Shown piece by piece: positions 6,833 through 12,747 of a stretch of 12,754 nt of DNA. The stretch lies in the NCBI GenBank assembly GCA_016199025.1, contig JACQHM010000142.1, forward strand, positions 1 to 12,754. The letters are read 5' to 3'. The notes below the pieces were generated by a model. That model saw nothing but the letters and a program-made list of their open reading frames with translations, ran no database searches and was not told the DNA's origin. Both the position numbers and the translations under genes were made by a program. Numbering within the stretch: the stretch's first letter is position 1; every line of letters begins with the position of its first letter. The stretch is from Candidatus Methylomirabilota bacterium. GTDB taxonomy: Bacteria; Methylomirabilota; Methylomirabilia; Methylomirabilales; JACQHM01.

Positions 6833-7028
6833 CGGCTTCAGACCCCTTCAGGATCGCCTCCAGCCGCTCATGGGCTCCCCTGGCCTTCTCCAGGTGATGC
6901 CCCAGGATCTGAAGGATCTCGTTTCGCAAGGTGGGGCGGAGGGTGAAAAGGAACGTAAAGATCCCCTGCAGGGCCTCCTCGATAGCCTGGGCGGCGGTCC
7001 GCACCTGTTCCTTCGTTTCCTGATCCAT
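6810..7028 (-). CDS. Small helical protein of unknown function
   Basis: A 72-residue product not recognised as a known family. It is predicted to be mainly helical: TKEQVRTAAQAIEEALQGIF, a hydrophobic centre (IFTFLFTLRP), then a charged helix (LGHHLEKARGAHERLEAIL). There is no signal peptide, no cysteine and no clear membrane span. The ATG at 7028 follows a GGAGGGGGGG run on the minus strand, and it lies 21 bases after the ferredoxin stop, so it is likely the last gene of the 7866-6810 operon. The position suggests a helper of the ferredoxin or the oxidoreductase, but nothing in the sequence shows this. Its end overlaps the convergent DUF2269-like gene. Confidence 0.55.
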   Translation of the reverse strand: MDQETKEQVRTAAQAIEEALQGIFTFLFTLRPTLRNEILQILGHHLEKARGAHERLEAILKGSEAATPTRRG

Positions 7029-7049
7029 CAGGCCATCCCCCCCTCCGCC

Positions 7050-7394
7050 TCACCCCGTAGGAGGCTCCGGCTTGTCCCCGATCTTGATCCCGTACCTCTC
7101 CTCGAACTCGTCGATGGGGATCATGTCGATGGCGTTCCAGGCCAGGTGCTCGCAGACCCGGGCGCAGATCTGACACCCGATGCACTCCTGCCACCGGATC
7201 CGGACGGGAGGGATGACGGCTCCCGTATACCCCTCTGGATGAGGGTGGTCGATGCAGGTCACCGGACAGAAGTCGATGCAGGCCTCGCAGCCGGTGCAGG
7301 AGCTGTTGACCACGGCCATGAGCCTGGGCCGCTTCTTCTTGACCGTGTATTTGACCTCCTGCGGGATCCCTTCGTAGATCCCTTTCTCCGCCAT
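7050..7394 (-). CDS. Ferredoxin with two [4Fe-4S] clusters
   Basis: A 114-residue electron-transfer protein. Cluster motif 1 is CTGCEACIDFCP (Cys33, 36, 39, 43) and motif 2 is CIGCQICARVCE (Cys71, 74, 77, 81). The usual Pro after the last Cys of motif 2 is Glu, and Cys47 is an extra cysteine. The loop between the motifs is long (about 27 residues, PHPEGYTGAVIPPVRIRW), longer than in small clostridial ferredoxins. An N-terminal basic arm (KYTVKKKRPRL) and a C-terminal tail (EFEERYGIKIGDK) flank the clusters. The frame is open to 7472, but ATG 7394 is preferred because GGGAGGTG lies just upstream and the longer start adds no ferredoxin-like sequence. It diverges from the aldehyde ferredoxin oxidoreductase gene, so it is a good candidate for its electron acceptor; this pairing is inference. 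Confidence 0.87.
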   Translation of the reverse strand: MAEKGIYEGIPQEVKYTVKKKRPRLMAVVNSSCTGCEACIDFCPVTCIDHPHPEGYTGAVIPPVRIRWQECIGCQICARVCEHLAWNAIDMIPIDEFEERYGIKIGDKPEPPTG

Positions 7395-7455
7395 GCACAC
7401 ACCTCCCTGGGAGACAGGCTCAAAGATCATCCTGCTGAATGGCCCGGAGCTGGCA

Positions 7456-7866
7456 TCACCCCTTCCGGCCAACCAGATCCTTTCTCAAGCTTTCGAAGAG
7501 CTCCCCCATATCCTTGGAATCGCCGACCCGGACTGTGAACCCGCATTTGGTGCACCGCTTGTAGTAGAAGCGCCAACTCCCATCCCTATGGAGTCCTCCG
7601 ATCCGCTCCATATGCGTCTGGCAGCATCGCTTAGGCGCCGGGGGCGAGACCAGCTTGCGGGGGTAGTCATTACAAGGGGCCTTGTCGGCACTGTATTCGA
7701 CGATGGTCGACCTCCCCGTCTGGCTGAAGGTGGCGGGAGAGACCCCCCTCCTCCTCCCCGTGCCCTCGACGGTCTGCCCTTGGCCGCTTCTGGAAAAGCC
7801 TGGGATCCGCCGTCTCGGCTTCTGGGCTGCCTCTCGCCTGCCATTCCTCTCTCTCAACGCACCCAC
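7456..7866 (-). CDS. Small zinc-ribbon-like protein of unknown function
   Basis: Up to 136 residues. The C-terminal half has a likely metal-binding set: Cys65, Cys81, Cys82 with His85, and CTKC at 105-108, followed by GFTVRV, in the pattern of a zinc ribbon. The N-terminal 45 residues are basic and low in complexity and could bind nucleic acid, or may not be translated. The annotated start is GTG 7866 with GAGGAAG upstream; a later start is possible. It is the first gene after the minus-strand promoter at 8068-8096 and lies 61 bases before the ferredoxin. Overlapping plus-strand frames lack any recognisable domain. I do not recognise the family; a regulatory or scaffold role for the oxidoreductase locus is only a guess. 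Confidence 0.5.
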   Translation of the reverse strand: MGALRERNGRREAAQKPRRRIPGFSRSGQGQTVEGTGRRRGVSPATFSQTGRSTIVEYSADKAPCNDYPRKLVSPPAPKRCCQTHMERIGGLHRDGSWRFYYKRCTKCGFTVRVGDSKDMGELFESLRKDLVGRKG

Positions 7867-8067
7867 CTCACTTCCTCAGAAAACACGAAAAGCGGCTCCT
7901 CCACCCCTTCCTGACCCTCCTCACAAAAAGCCGTTCTGGAGCGGCTATTCTGACCATCCTGCCCGAAAATATGAGAAATTGCAAGAGATCAGAGGTCCTT
8001 CCGGAACATCTTCCTCTTTGAGGCTCTTAATCGGCCTGGGCGGTCCGAGAGGCTTAAAGGTGCTAAA

Positions 8068-8096
8068 AATATAGCAGATAGAGCTCAGAAGGTCAA
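8068..8096 (-). promoter_or_regulatory. Sigma70-type promoter for the zinc-ribbon/ferredoxin operon
   Basis: On the minus strand TTGACC (8096-8091, five of six to consensus) and TATATT (8073-8068, five of six) are separated by exactly 17 bases. Transcription would begin near 8061 and leave an untranslated leader of about 195 nt before GTG 7866. Confidence 0.62.
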
Positions 8097-8110
8097 GGAA
8101 AATAGGACCA

Positions 8111-8144
8111 ACCGTTCTGGAACACCGTTCCGACCTTGAACGGT
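8111..8144. promoter_or_regulatory. Operator-like repeats ACCGTTC between divergent promoters
   Basis: ACCGTTC occurs at 8111-8117 and 8124-8130 and in inverted form, GAACGGT, at 8138-8144. The last two form a 21-bp palindrome with 7-bp arms and a 7-bp centre; the first is an extra half-site 13 bp upstream, start to start. It sits between the -35 boxes of both promoters, 14 bp from one and 22 bp from the other, where one regulator could control both operons. The regulator is not identified. Confidence 0.55.
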
Positions 8145-8166
8145 GACATCCGCGTGCTTTTCAGGC

Positions 8167-8195
8167 TTGACGGGGAAGGAGGTTTGAGGTACATT
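8167..8195 (+). promoter_or_regulatory. Sigma70-type promoter for aldehyde ferredoxin oxidoreductase
   Basis: TTGACG (8167-8172, five of six) and TACATT (8190-8195, four of six) are separated by 17 bases. The start would be near 8202, about 70 nt before the ATG. A second TTGACA at 8205-8210 lacks a good -10 box at the right distance. Confidence 0.5.
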
Positions 8196-8272
8196 CCTTA
8201 CCACTTTGACAGGGGAAGCTCACATTTCCCCCAGAGGTTAGGGCTAAGGACCTAAAAAAAGGGGGGGGGTAT

Positions 8273-10138
8273 ATGGCAACAGCATACCATGGCAAGATTC
8301 TTAGGGTGGACCTGTCGGAGGGTCGCCTTTGGACGGAGGAGGTCCCGGAGGTTCTGTACCGCCGCTATTTAGGAGGGGGAGCGCTGGCCTGTCACTATCT
8401 CTTGAAAGAACTCCCGCCGAGCCTCGATCCTTTAGGCCCTGAGAATCGCCTCATCTTTATGACGAGCGTCATCACGGGCCTAATGATCTCAGGTGCCAAC
8501 CGGTATACCGCGGCGGCTAAGTCCCCTTTGACCGGAGGGTACGGGGAGGCCGAGGCAGGCGGCTGGTGGGGTCCAGAGCTGAAAGCCGCCGGTTTCGACG
8601 GGATCATCATCAGCGGCTGCGCGCCGAAACCGGTCTATCTCCTCATCGCCGATGGGAAGGCGGAGCTTCGGGACGCCTCCCGCTACTGGGGGGAACTTTC
8701 CGGGGAGGTCCAGGACGGCCTTGAAACAGAACTGGGCGATAAACGGATCAGGGTCCTCCAGACCGGGGTGGCGGGCGAGAAGTTGGTCCGCTTCGCCGCC
8801 ATCGTGAACCAGCTCAAACATTTCCATGGCCGTTCGGGGTTAGGAGCGGTCATGGGCTCGAAGCGCCTGAAGGCCATCGTGGTTCGTGGCCGCCACAAGT
8901 ACGAGCCTGCCAACAAGGACGGGGCCAAGGTGATCTTCAACTGGTTCAAGGAGCACTACGACCGGGAGAACGATACCATGCACAAGCTGGGGACCTCCCG
9001 GGGCGTGTTGCTCTTGGACAAAGCGGGTATCTTGCCTACCCGGAACTTCCAGCAGGGCTCCTTCGAGCTGGCCAAGGAGGTGAGCGGCCAGAAAATGGCC
9101 GAGACGATCCTCACCAAGACGGGGACCTGCTACGCCTGCTCCGTCGCCTGCAAGCGGGAGGTTGATGTCCCCGAGCTAGGGGTCACCTCCAAGTACGGCG
9201 GCCCCGAATACGAAACCATCGCCGCCAACGGGGCCCTCTGCGGCGTGGGCGACTTGAAGAAGATCGCCAAGGTGAACCAGCTCTTGAGCCAGTACGTTCT
9301 CGACTCGATCTCCACCGGCGCCACCATCGCCTTCGCCATGGAGTGCTTCGAGCATGGCCTCCTGACCAAAGAGGACATGGGGGGGATCGAGCTCCGCTTC
9401 GGAAACGCCGATGCCGTCGAAACGCTTGTCCAGATGATCGGCCGGCGGGAGGGGATCGGGGATCTCCTGGCCGAAGGGGTGAGGCGGGCGGCGGCAAAGA
9501 TCGGCAAAGGGGCCGAGCGTTTTGCCCACCACGTCAAGGGGCAGGAACTTCCCATGCACGAGCCCCGGGGGAAGAAGGGGTTGGCCATCGCCTACGCCGT
9601 CTCGCCGACGGGGGCCGACCACATGGAGGCGCCCCACGATCCCCTCTACGAAGGCTTCCACCATTCCGGCAACCCTTTGGGCGGCCCCCTGGGGTTGATC
9701 GAGCCGATTGACATGTTGGATTTCGGCCCGAGGAAGGTGAAGGCCTTCTTCCAGTGTCAGAAGGTCTGGAGCCTGTACAACAGCGTCGGGATGTGCGACT
9801 TTGTGGGAGTGCCCATCGGGTCTCTCACCCTGGACAAGCTGGTGGAGTATGTGAACCACGCCACCGGATGGGATACCAGTCTCTACGAACTCCTGAAGGT
9901 GGGGGAGCGGGCCAATACGATGATGCGGCTCTTCAACCTCCGGGAGGGGTTCGGAAGGGCTGACGACATGCTCCCCCCGCGGATGTTCGAGCCGATCGGG
10001 AACGGGGTTCTTGAAGGGGAGCGGATCGACCCGGAGCAGTTCCAGAAGATGCTCAGCCTCTACTACCAGATGTGTGGATGGGATCCGGAGACCGGCGTCC
10101 CCACGGAGGCGAAACTGGCCGATCTCGACTTAGAATGA
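8273..10138 (+). CDS. Tungsten-dependent aldehyde ferredoxin oxidoreductase family protein
   Basis: A full-length protein of 621 residues (archaeal AOR has about 605). Members oxidise aldehydes to acids, or act on other carbonyl substrates, with a bis-pyranopterin tungsten centre and one [4Fe-4S] cluster, passing electrons to ferredoxin in the cytoplasm. The N-terminal domain begins GKILRVDLSEG and has RYLGGGALACHYLL and NRYTAAAKSPLTGGYGEA, typical of the cofactor-binding part. Cluster ligands are CYACSVAC (Cys286, 289, 293) and Cys508 in NSVGMCDF, matching the C-x2-C-x3-C plus distant Cys pattern. DSISTG (344-349) and NSVGMC correspond to the two pterin-contact motifs. PTGADHM and RLFNLREGF are also family hallmarks. 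The start ATG 8273 follows a G-rich run. No partner subunit gene adjoins on the same strand, so it is probably a stand-alone AOR rather than a BamB-type complex subunit; the divergent ferredoxin is the likely electron acceptor. The substrate is undetermined. Confidence 0.93.
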   Translation: MATAYHGKILRVDLSEGRLWTEEVPEVLYRRYLGGGALACHYLLKELPPSLDPLGPENRLIFMTSVITGLMISGANRYTAAAKSPLTGGYGEAEAGGWWGPELKAAGFDGIIISGCAPKPVYLLIADGKAELRDASRYWGELSGEVQDGLETELGDKRIRVLQTGVAGEKLVRFAAIVNQLKHFHGRSGLGAVMGSKRLKAIVVRGRHKYEPANKDGAKVIFNWFKEHYDRENDTMHKLGTSRGVLLLDKAGILPTRNFQQGSFELAKEVSGQKMAETILTKTGTCYACSVACKREVDVPELGVTSKYGGPEYETIAANGALCGVGDLKKIAKVNQLLSQYVLDSISTGATIAFAMECFEHGLLTKEDMGGIELRFGNADAVETLVQMIGRREGIGDLLAEGVRRAAAKIGKGAERFAHHVKGQELPMHEPRGKKGLAIAYAVSPTGADHMEAPHDPLYEGFHHSGNPLGGPLGLIEPIDMLDFGPRKVKAFFQCQKVWSLYNSVGMCDFVGVPIGSLTLDKLVEYVNHATGWDTSLYELLKVGERANTMMRLFNLREGFGRADDMLPPRMFEPIGNGVLEGERIDPEQFQKMLSLYYQMCGWDPETGVPTEAKLADLDLE

Positions 10139-10155
10139 TTGGCGTGGTCAAGGGG

Positions 10156-10201
10156 AAATCCCCCCGTTCCCCCCTTTCCCAAAGGGGGGGTGGGGGGATT
10201 T
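10156..10201. terminator. Double inverted repeat, probable bidirectional terminator
   Basis: Outer arms AAATCCCCCC (10156-10165) and GGGGGGATTT (10192-10201) enclose inner arms CCCCCCTTT (10169-10177) and AAAGGGGGG (10181-10189) with loop CCC. The structure starts 18 bases after the oxidoreductase stop and is followed by TGTTTT. It lies between convergent genes, so it can serve both strands. Its composition resembles short dispersed intergenic repeats common in some deltaproteobacterial genomes, so it may be one copy of a genome-wide repeat. Confidence 0.65.
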
Positions 10202-10226
10202 GTTTTGAGCTTCAGACGCTCCGGCG

Positions 10227-10460
10227 CTATAGGACGATCCACTGATACACCTCTCCATGATAGGTGAGGGAGCCAACCCAACGACGCTCTCCCCCATCCC
10301 AGACCGCCTGGGGGGACACCTCGACCGGCTCCCGACCGAACCAGCCCCGAAGGGCCTCCCGAACCTTTTGGATGATCTCACCCCCTTGCAGCAGGTGAAG
10401 CTCCTCCTCCACCTCCAAAGGGGCGCTGATGTTTAATGCCGGGACCCTCAACGTGGCCAT
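10227..10460 (-). CDS. Small unknown protein at the end of the minus-strand operon
   Basis: A 77-residue product from ATG 10460; a TTG at 10478, overlapping the previous stop, would add six residues. AAAGG lies upstream of the ATG at somewhat long spacing. The sequence begins with strand-like MATLRVPALNISAPLEV, then a helix (GGEIIQKVREALRGWFG), then strands ending in WVGSLTYHGEVYQWIVL. There is no signal peptide, membrane helix or cysteine. I do not recognise it. Size and beta/alpha pattern could suggest a ubiquitin-like fold such as MoaD, but the required C-terminal Gly-Gly is absent, so that idea is not supported. It lies 14 bases after the CycH-like gene. Confidence 0.5.
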   Translation of the reverse strand: MATLRVPALNISAPLEVEEELHLLQGGEIIQKVREALRGWFGREPVEVSPQAVWDGGERRWVGSLTYHGEVYQWIVL

Positions 10461-10474
10461 CTTAAGGAGACCTT

Positions 10475-10945
10475 TCAATAGACCTTATCGATGACGATGT
10501 CCACATGGGAATTGCCGATCCTGGCAGGGTTCTTCGGGGAGGTCCCTTCCAGGTCCCCGGGTTGGGGGGGGCCGGCCCCCCCGCCTTTCGTGATCCTCGC
10601 GACCACGTCCACCTCCCCTTCGAAGGGCCGCTCGGTCAGCACCCGGTCCTCGGGGCCGAGGGTATACGAGAGGGGGAAGGAAGGGTTCGGGATCCGTTTC
10701 ACGGCCAGAGGGGGTCCTGATCCCTGTCTAGCAATGATGAAAAGGACATCGCCGAAGGTGATCTGTTTCAAGAGCGATGGCTCGAGGGAGACCGTCCCCG
10801 AGATCACCCCTTCGGGGGGAGCGATGTTGGAAAAGAGGCGATAGGCCGCGAAGCTGAAGAGGCCGATCAGGGCCAGGACAGAGACCAGGACCACCCTGAT
10901 CTTTTCCCTCGGCTTGGCCTTTGCCATGTTCCGAGCTTCACGCAT
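10475..10945 (-). CDS. Membrane-anchored stand-alone CycH/CcmI C-terminal (Ig-like) domain protein
   Basis: A 156-residue protein with a basic N-terminus, one membrane helix (about 16-36, IRVVLVSVLALIGLFSFAAY) and an extracytoplasmic domain. This domain carries the pattern of the CycH/CcmI C-terminal region: VISGTVSLEPSL (47-58), DVLFIIARQGSGPPLAVKRI (66-85), VDVVARITKGGGAGPPQPGD (112-131) and the end HVDIVIDKVY. In full CcmI this region follows TPR repeats that hold apocytochrome c during haem attachment. Here the TPR part is missing and the helix leads straight into the domain. ATG 10945 follows AAGGAGGGG and overlaps the YdcF-like gene by eight bases; ATG 10927 is an alternative. No haem-lyase or cytochrome gene is in the window, so a cytochrome-maturation role is possible but unproven. 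Confidence 0.7.
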   Translation of the reverse strand: MREARNMAKAKPREKIRVVLVSVLALIGLFSFAAYRLFSNIAPPEGVISGTVSLEPSLLKQITFGDVLFIIARQGSGPPLAVKRIPNPSFPLSYTLGPEDRVLTERPFEGEVDVVARITKGGGAGPPQPGDLEGTSPKNPARIGNSHVDIVIDKVY

Positions 10946-11672
10946 CTCCCGCTTTCCCCTCCTTCGGCTTTGTCGGGCAGAGAGAGTTTCTGACCGAGAT
11001 CCTCACACCGGGGAGCCGGTCGGCTGCGGAAAGGACCATGGCCTTGGTCGCCACCAACCAGTAGTTGGCTAGCTTCTCGTACTCGAAGAGGACCTCCTTG
11101 AGATCGTCACGATGCTGCCACCAGGTGTCCGGATGGAACTCGTCATATTTCGTCGGATGCGACAGGACCCGGATCCTCCCGTTCGTCAACCGTTGCATGA
11201 TCCGTGAGGCCCTCCTGGAGTGATGCTGATCGGTCACCAGGATGACGGAACGGGCGGGCTTTCCCTCCAAGTGCGCCGTGACAGAACAAAGCTCGCTTAA
11301 GGTACTGTAGGCCTCCTCCCGGACGACGTCCACGTCCTTCATCGGAATCCCCAGGCGCTTCAAGATGGTGACGCTGATCTCCGTTGATGTCGGAAGCTTG
11401 ACGCCTCGGGCGGCGAGGCGGTCGTAGCCATTGGGCTTGACCTCGGTAGTGAGGATCACCCGCTTCGCGTACCCTTCCCGATAGAGATCGACCGCCTCCA
11501 GGACCCTCGCCGGTGTACTGCTCCCTCCCGAGAGGACCACGATGACATCGGCCCTCTCCAGCGGCGTCTCGTAAACGAGGTAACGGCCCATCCCTCCTAG
11601 CAGCCAGGGGTGGCCGATGTAGAGCACAATAGCGAGGCCCAGGATGATGATCAATGTGACAAGGCGTCTCAC
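10938..11672 (-). CDS. YdcF/SanA-like DUF218 envelope protein
   Basis: A 244-residue protein with an N-terminal signal anchor (residues 3-20, RLVTLIIILGLAIVLYIG) and a DUF218 domain facing the periplasm. Visible family motifs are ADVIVVLSGG (41-50), the RVLEAVDLYREGYAKRVILT segment, a YSTLSE helix start (122-127) and VTDQHHSRRA (146-155), with the His and Arg typical of the presumed active-site cleft. DUF218 proteins such as ElyC and SanA affect envelope integrity in E. coli, but their chemistry is not defined. The start is GTG 11672, overlapping the upstream stop in GTGA, so translation is probably coupled. The C-terminal 40 residues after NYWLVATK are family-atypical and end in a lysine-rich tail. 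Confidence 0.85.
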   Translation of the reverse strand: MRRLVTLIIILGLAIVLYIGHPWLLGGMGRYLVYETPLERADVIVVLSGGSSTPARVLEAVDLYREGYAKRVILTTEVKPNGYDRLAARGVKLPTSTEISVTILKRLGIPMKDVDVVREEAYSTLSELCSVTAHLEGKPARSVILVTDQHHSRRASRIMQRLTNGRIRVLSHPTKYDEFHPDTWWQHRDDLKEVLFEYEKLANYWLVATKAMVLSAADRLPGVRISVRNSLCPTKPKEGKAGDA

Positions 11673-12178
11673 GGCACCTCCTCAGCCTTCCAGCCGAGCC
11701 GGACGAAGGCCTCGTCAAAGGCCACCCCACACCTCCGGCAGAGGAACTTGGGATGCCCCCACTCGGGAAGATACCCTGCCTCCACCTCCGTCCCTCCACA
11801 GGTGGGGTGGGTGAAGATGTACTTGACCCTCCTCCCCTCTTTGGTGAAGAGCCGCCCGAGCCATCTTTTCAGCATGACCTGTGCACCTCGGGCGAACCCA
11901 CGGGCGGCCCGCTCCAGGTCCACCGGCATCCCTTCGGCCGCCGGCCGATACGGCTCGGAGGGCTGGGGCGGAGCCAAAGGCTTACCCCTCGTCTCTTCCC
12001 CCATCGGCTGGAAGAAGGGGCATTCAGGCTGCCGGCCCCAATAGGTACAGGCGATCGTCCTCCCATCCTCGACCTGCACCCCCTCCTCGACCAGGAGCTC
12101 GCAGGCCGCGAACAGGGCGGCCCCTTCCGGGGACTTCACGAAGCGGCGCCAATGGGCGATGGTGTGGCGGCAGAGCAC
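11669..12178 (-). CDS. Cysteine-rich protein with C-terminal zinc ribbon, function unknown
   Basis: A 169-residue soluble protein from GTG 12178, with AAAGGG upstream at acceptable spacing. The C-terminal part has HPTC (Cys127) and CRRC (Cys147, 150) in a zinc-ribbon-like arrangement (THPTCGGTEVEAGYLPEWG, then FLCRRCG). The N-terminal half has further cysteines: Cys3, Cys26, Cys44 and Cys53 in ACTYWGRQPECPFFQP, which could bind a second metal or a cluster. A Pro-rich linker (68-80) separates the halves and a basic helix follows (VMLKRWLGRLF). I do not recognise the family. It lies 17 bases after bioY and overlaps the DUF218 gene start by four bases, so it is part of the same transcript. Confidence 0.65.
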   Translation of the reverse strand: MLCRHTIAHWRRFVKSPEGAALFAACELLVEEGVQVEDGRTIACTYWGRQPECPFFQPMGEETRGKPLAPPQPSEPYRPAAEGMPVDLERAARGFARGAQVMLKRWLGRLFTKEGRRVKYIFTHPTCGGTEVEAGYLPEWGHPKFLCRRCGVAFDEAFVRLGWKAEEVP

Positions 12179-12195
12179 AACCCGGCCCTTTCATG

Positions 12196-12747
12196 CTAAA
12201 GTCCGGCTCCTCTTTCTCCCTTGATGCGCCGGAGGGCCCACCACCCGGAGGGAAGGGCCAAGGCGGCCAGGAAGAGCTTGATGAGATCGCCTGGAACGAA
12301 AGGATAGAGGCCGGCCGCCAGGACGTGGCTCGTAGGGAGGAAGCGGGCCAGCCAGGGGAGGCCGAAGAGGTAGATCACCACGTTCCCCACCAGCATGGCC
12401 AGGGCAGCCTTGAAGAGGTGTCGATCCCAACCCCGCTCGGCCAGGAACCCCACCACAAAAGCGGCGGCGACAAAGCCAAAAAGGTAGCCCCCCGATGGCC
12501 CGAAGAGCTTCAGAACGCCCCCCGAGCCCCCGGCGAAGACAGGAAGCCCCGCCGCCCCCTCGGCGAGATAGGTGAGGAGGCTCAAGGCCCCCCGCCGGCT
12601 CCCCAACAGGGCTCCCACCAGAAGGACGCCGAAGGTCTGTCCCGTGATCGGGACGGGGGTCCAGGGGAGCGGGATTGAGACCTGCGCCGAGAGGGCCACG
12701 AGGACACTTCCACCCAGGATCAGCGCGAGATCGGCCAGGAGGCCCAT
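12196..12747 (-). CDS. bioY: BioY biotin transporter substrate-binding subunit
   Basis: A membrane protein of at least 183 residues and about six helices that binds biotin as the S component of an ECF-type importer. Family features are LSAQVSIPLPWTPVPITGQT near the start, GVLLVGALLGSRRGALSLLTYL, the Gly-rich loop AAGLPVFAGGSGG and the motif FGPSGGYLFGF in the middle, and FVPGDLIKLFLAALAL near the end, with the Asp and Lys typical of BioY. ATG 12747 is close to the window edge; the frame stays open to the edge, so a slightly longer start outside is possible. No ecfA or ecfT gene is visible, so it may act alone or use shared energising subunits. It seems to head a five-gene minus-strand operon. 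No BirA operator could be judged because the upstream DNA is missing. Confidence 0.93.
   Translation of the reverse strand: MGLLADLALILGGSVLVALSAQVSIPLPWTPVPITGQTFGVLLVGALLGSRRGALSLLTYLAEGAAGLPVFAGGSGGVLKLFGPSGGYLFGFVAAAFVVGFLAERGWDRHLFKAALAMLVGNVVIYLFGLPWLARFLPTSHVLAAGLYPFVPGDLIKLFLAALALPSGWWALRRIKGERGAGL

Larger units (their letters stand above)
7867..8272. other. Divergent intergenic region between zinc-ribbon and aldehyde ferredoxin oxidoreductase genes
   Basis: This 406-bp stretch has no convincing gene. It contains a minus-strand promoter (8068-8096), a palindromic operator candidate (8111-8144), a plus-strand promoter (8167-8195) and leaders of about 195 nt (minus) and 70 nt (plus). 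The 10-mer CCGTTCTGGA occurs at 7931-7940, inside a small hairpin (AGCCG 7929-7933 / CGGCT 7942-7946), and again at 8112-8121. No molybdenum/tungsten-cofactor riboswitch signature was recognised. Confidence 0.6.

Noticed and set aside
6786..7538. Plus-strand open frame of 250 codons across the ferredoxin region
   Set aside because: It is antisense to the ferredoxin, whose two cluster motifs are unmistakable, and its product is Pro/Asp/Gly-rich without domains.
7929..7946. Small hairpin AGCCG/CGGCT as a terminator
   Set aside because: The stem is only five base pairs with an eight-base loop, and it lies in the leader of the minus operon; termination there would silence the operon. Left as a minor element sharing a 10-mer with the operator region.
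7393..8074. Plus-strand open frames overlapping the zinc-ribbon gene and the intergenic region
   Set aside because: They show low-complexity Pro/Ser/Arg composition without motifs, and the opposite strand has the Cys pairs and a promoter.
7867..8272. Molybdenum/tungsten-cofactor riboswitch upstream of the oxidoreductase
   Set aside because: Looked for because of the tungsten enzyme. No conserved stem pattern was recognisable, and the plus leader of about 70 nt is too short for that class.
11881..12678. Plus-strand open frame of 265 codons opposite BioY and the zinc-ribbon gene
   Set aside because: The translated product is Pro/Gly/Arg-rich without motifs, while the minus strand encodes clear BioY.
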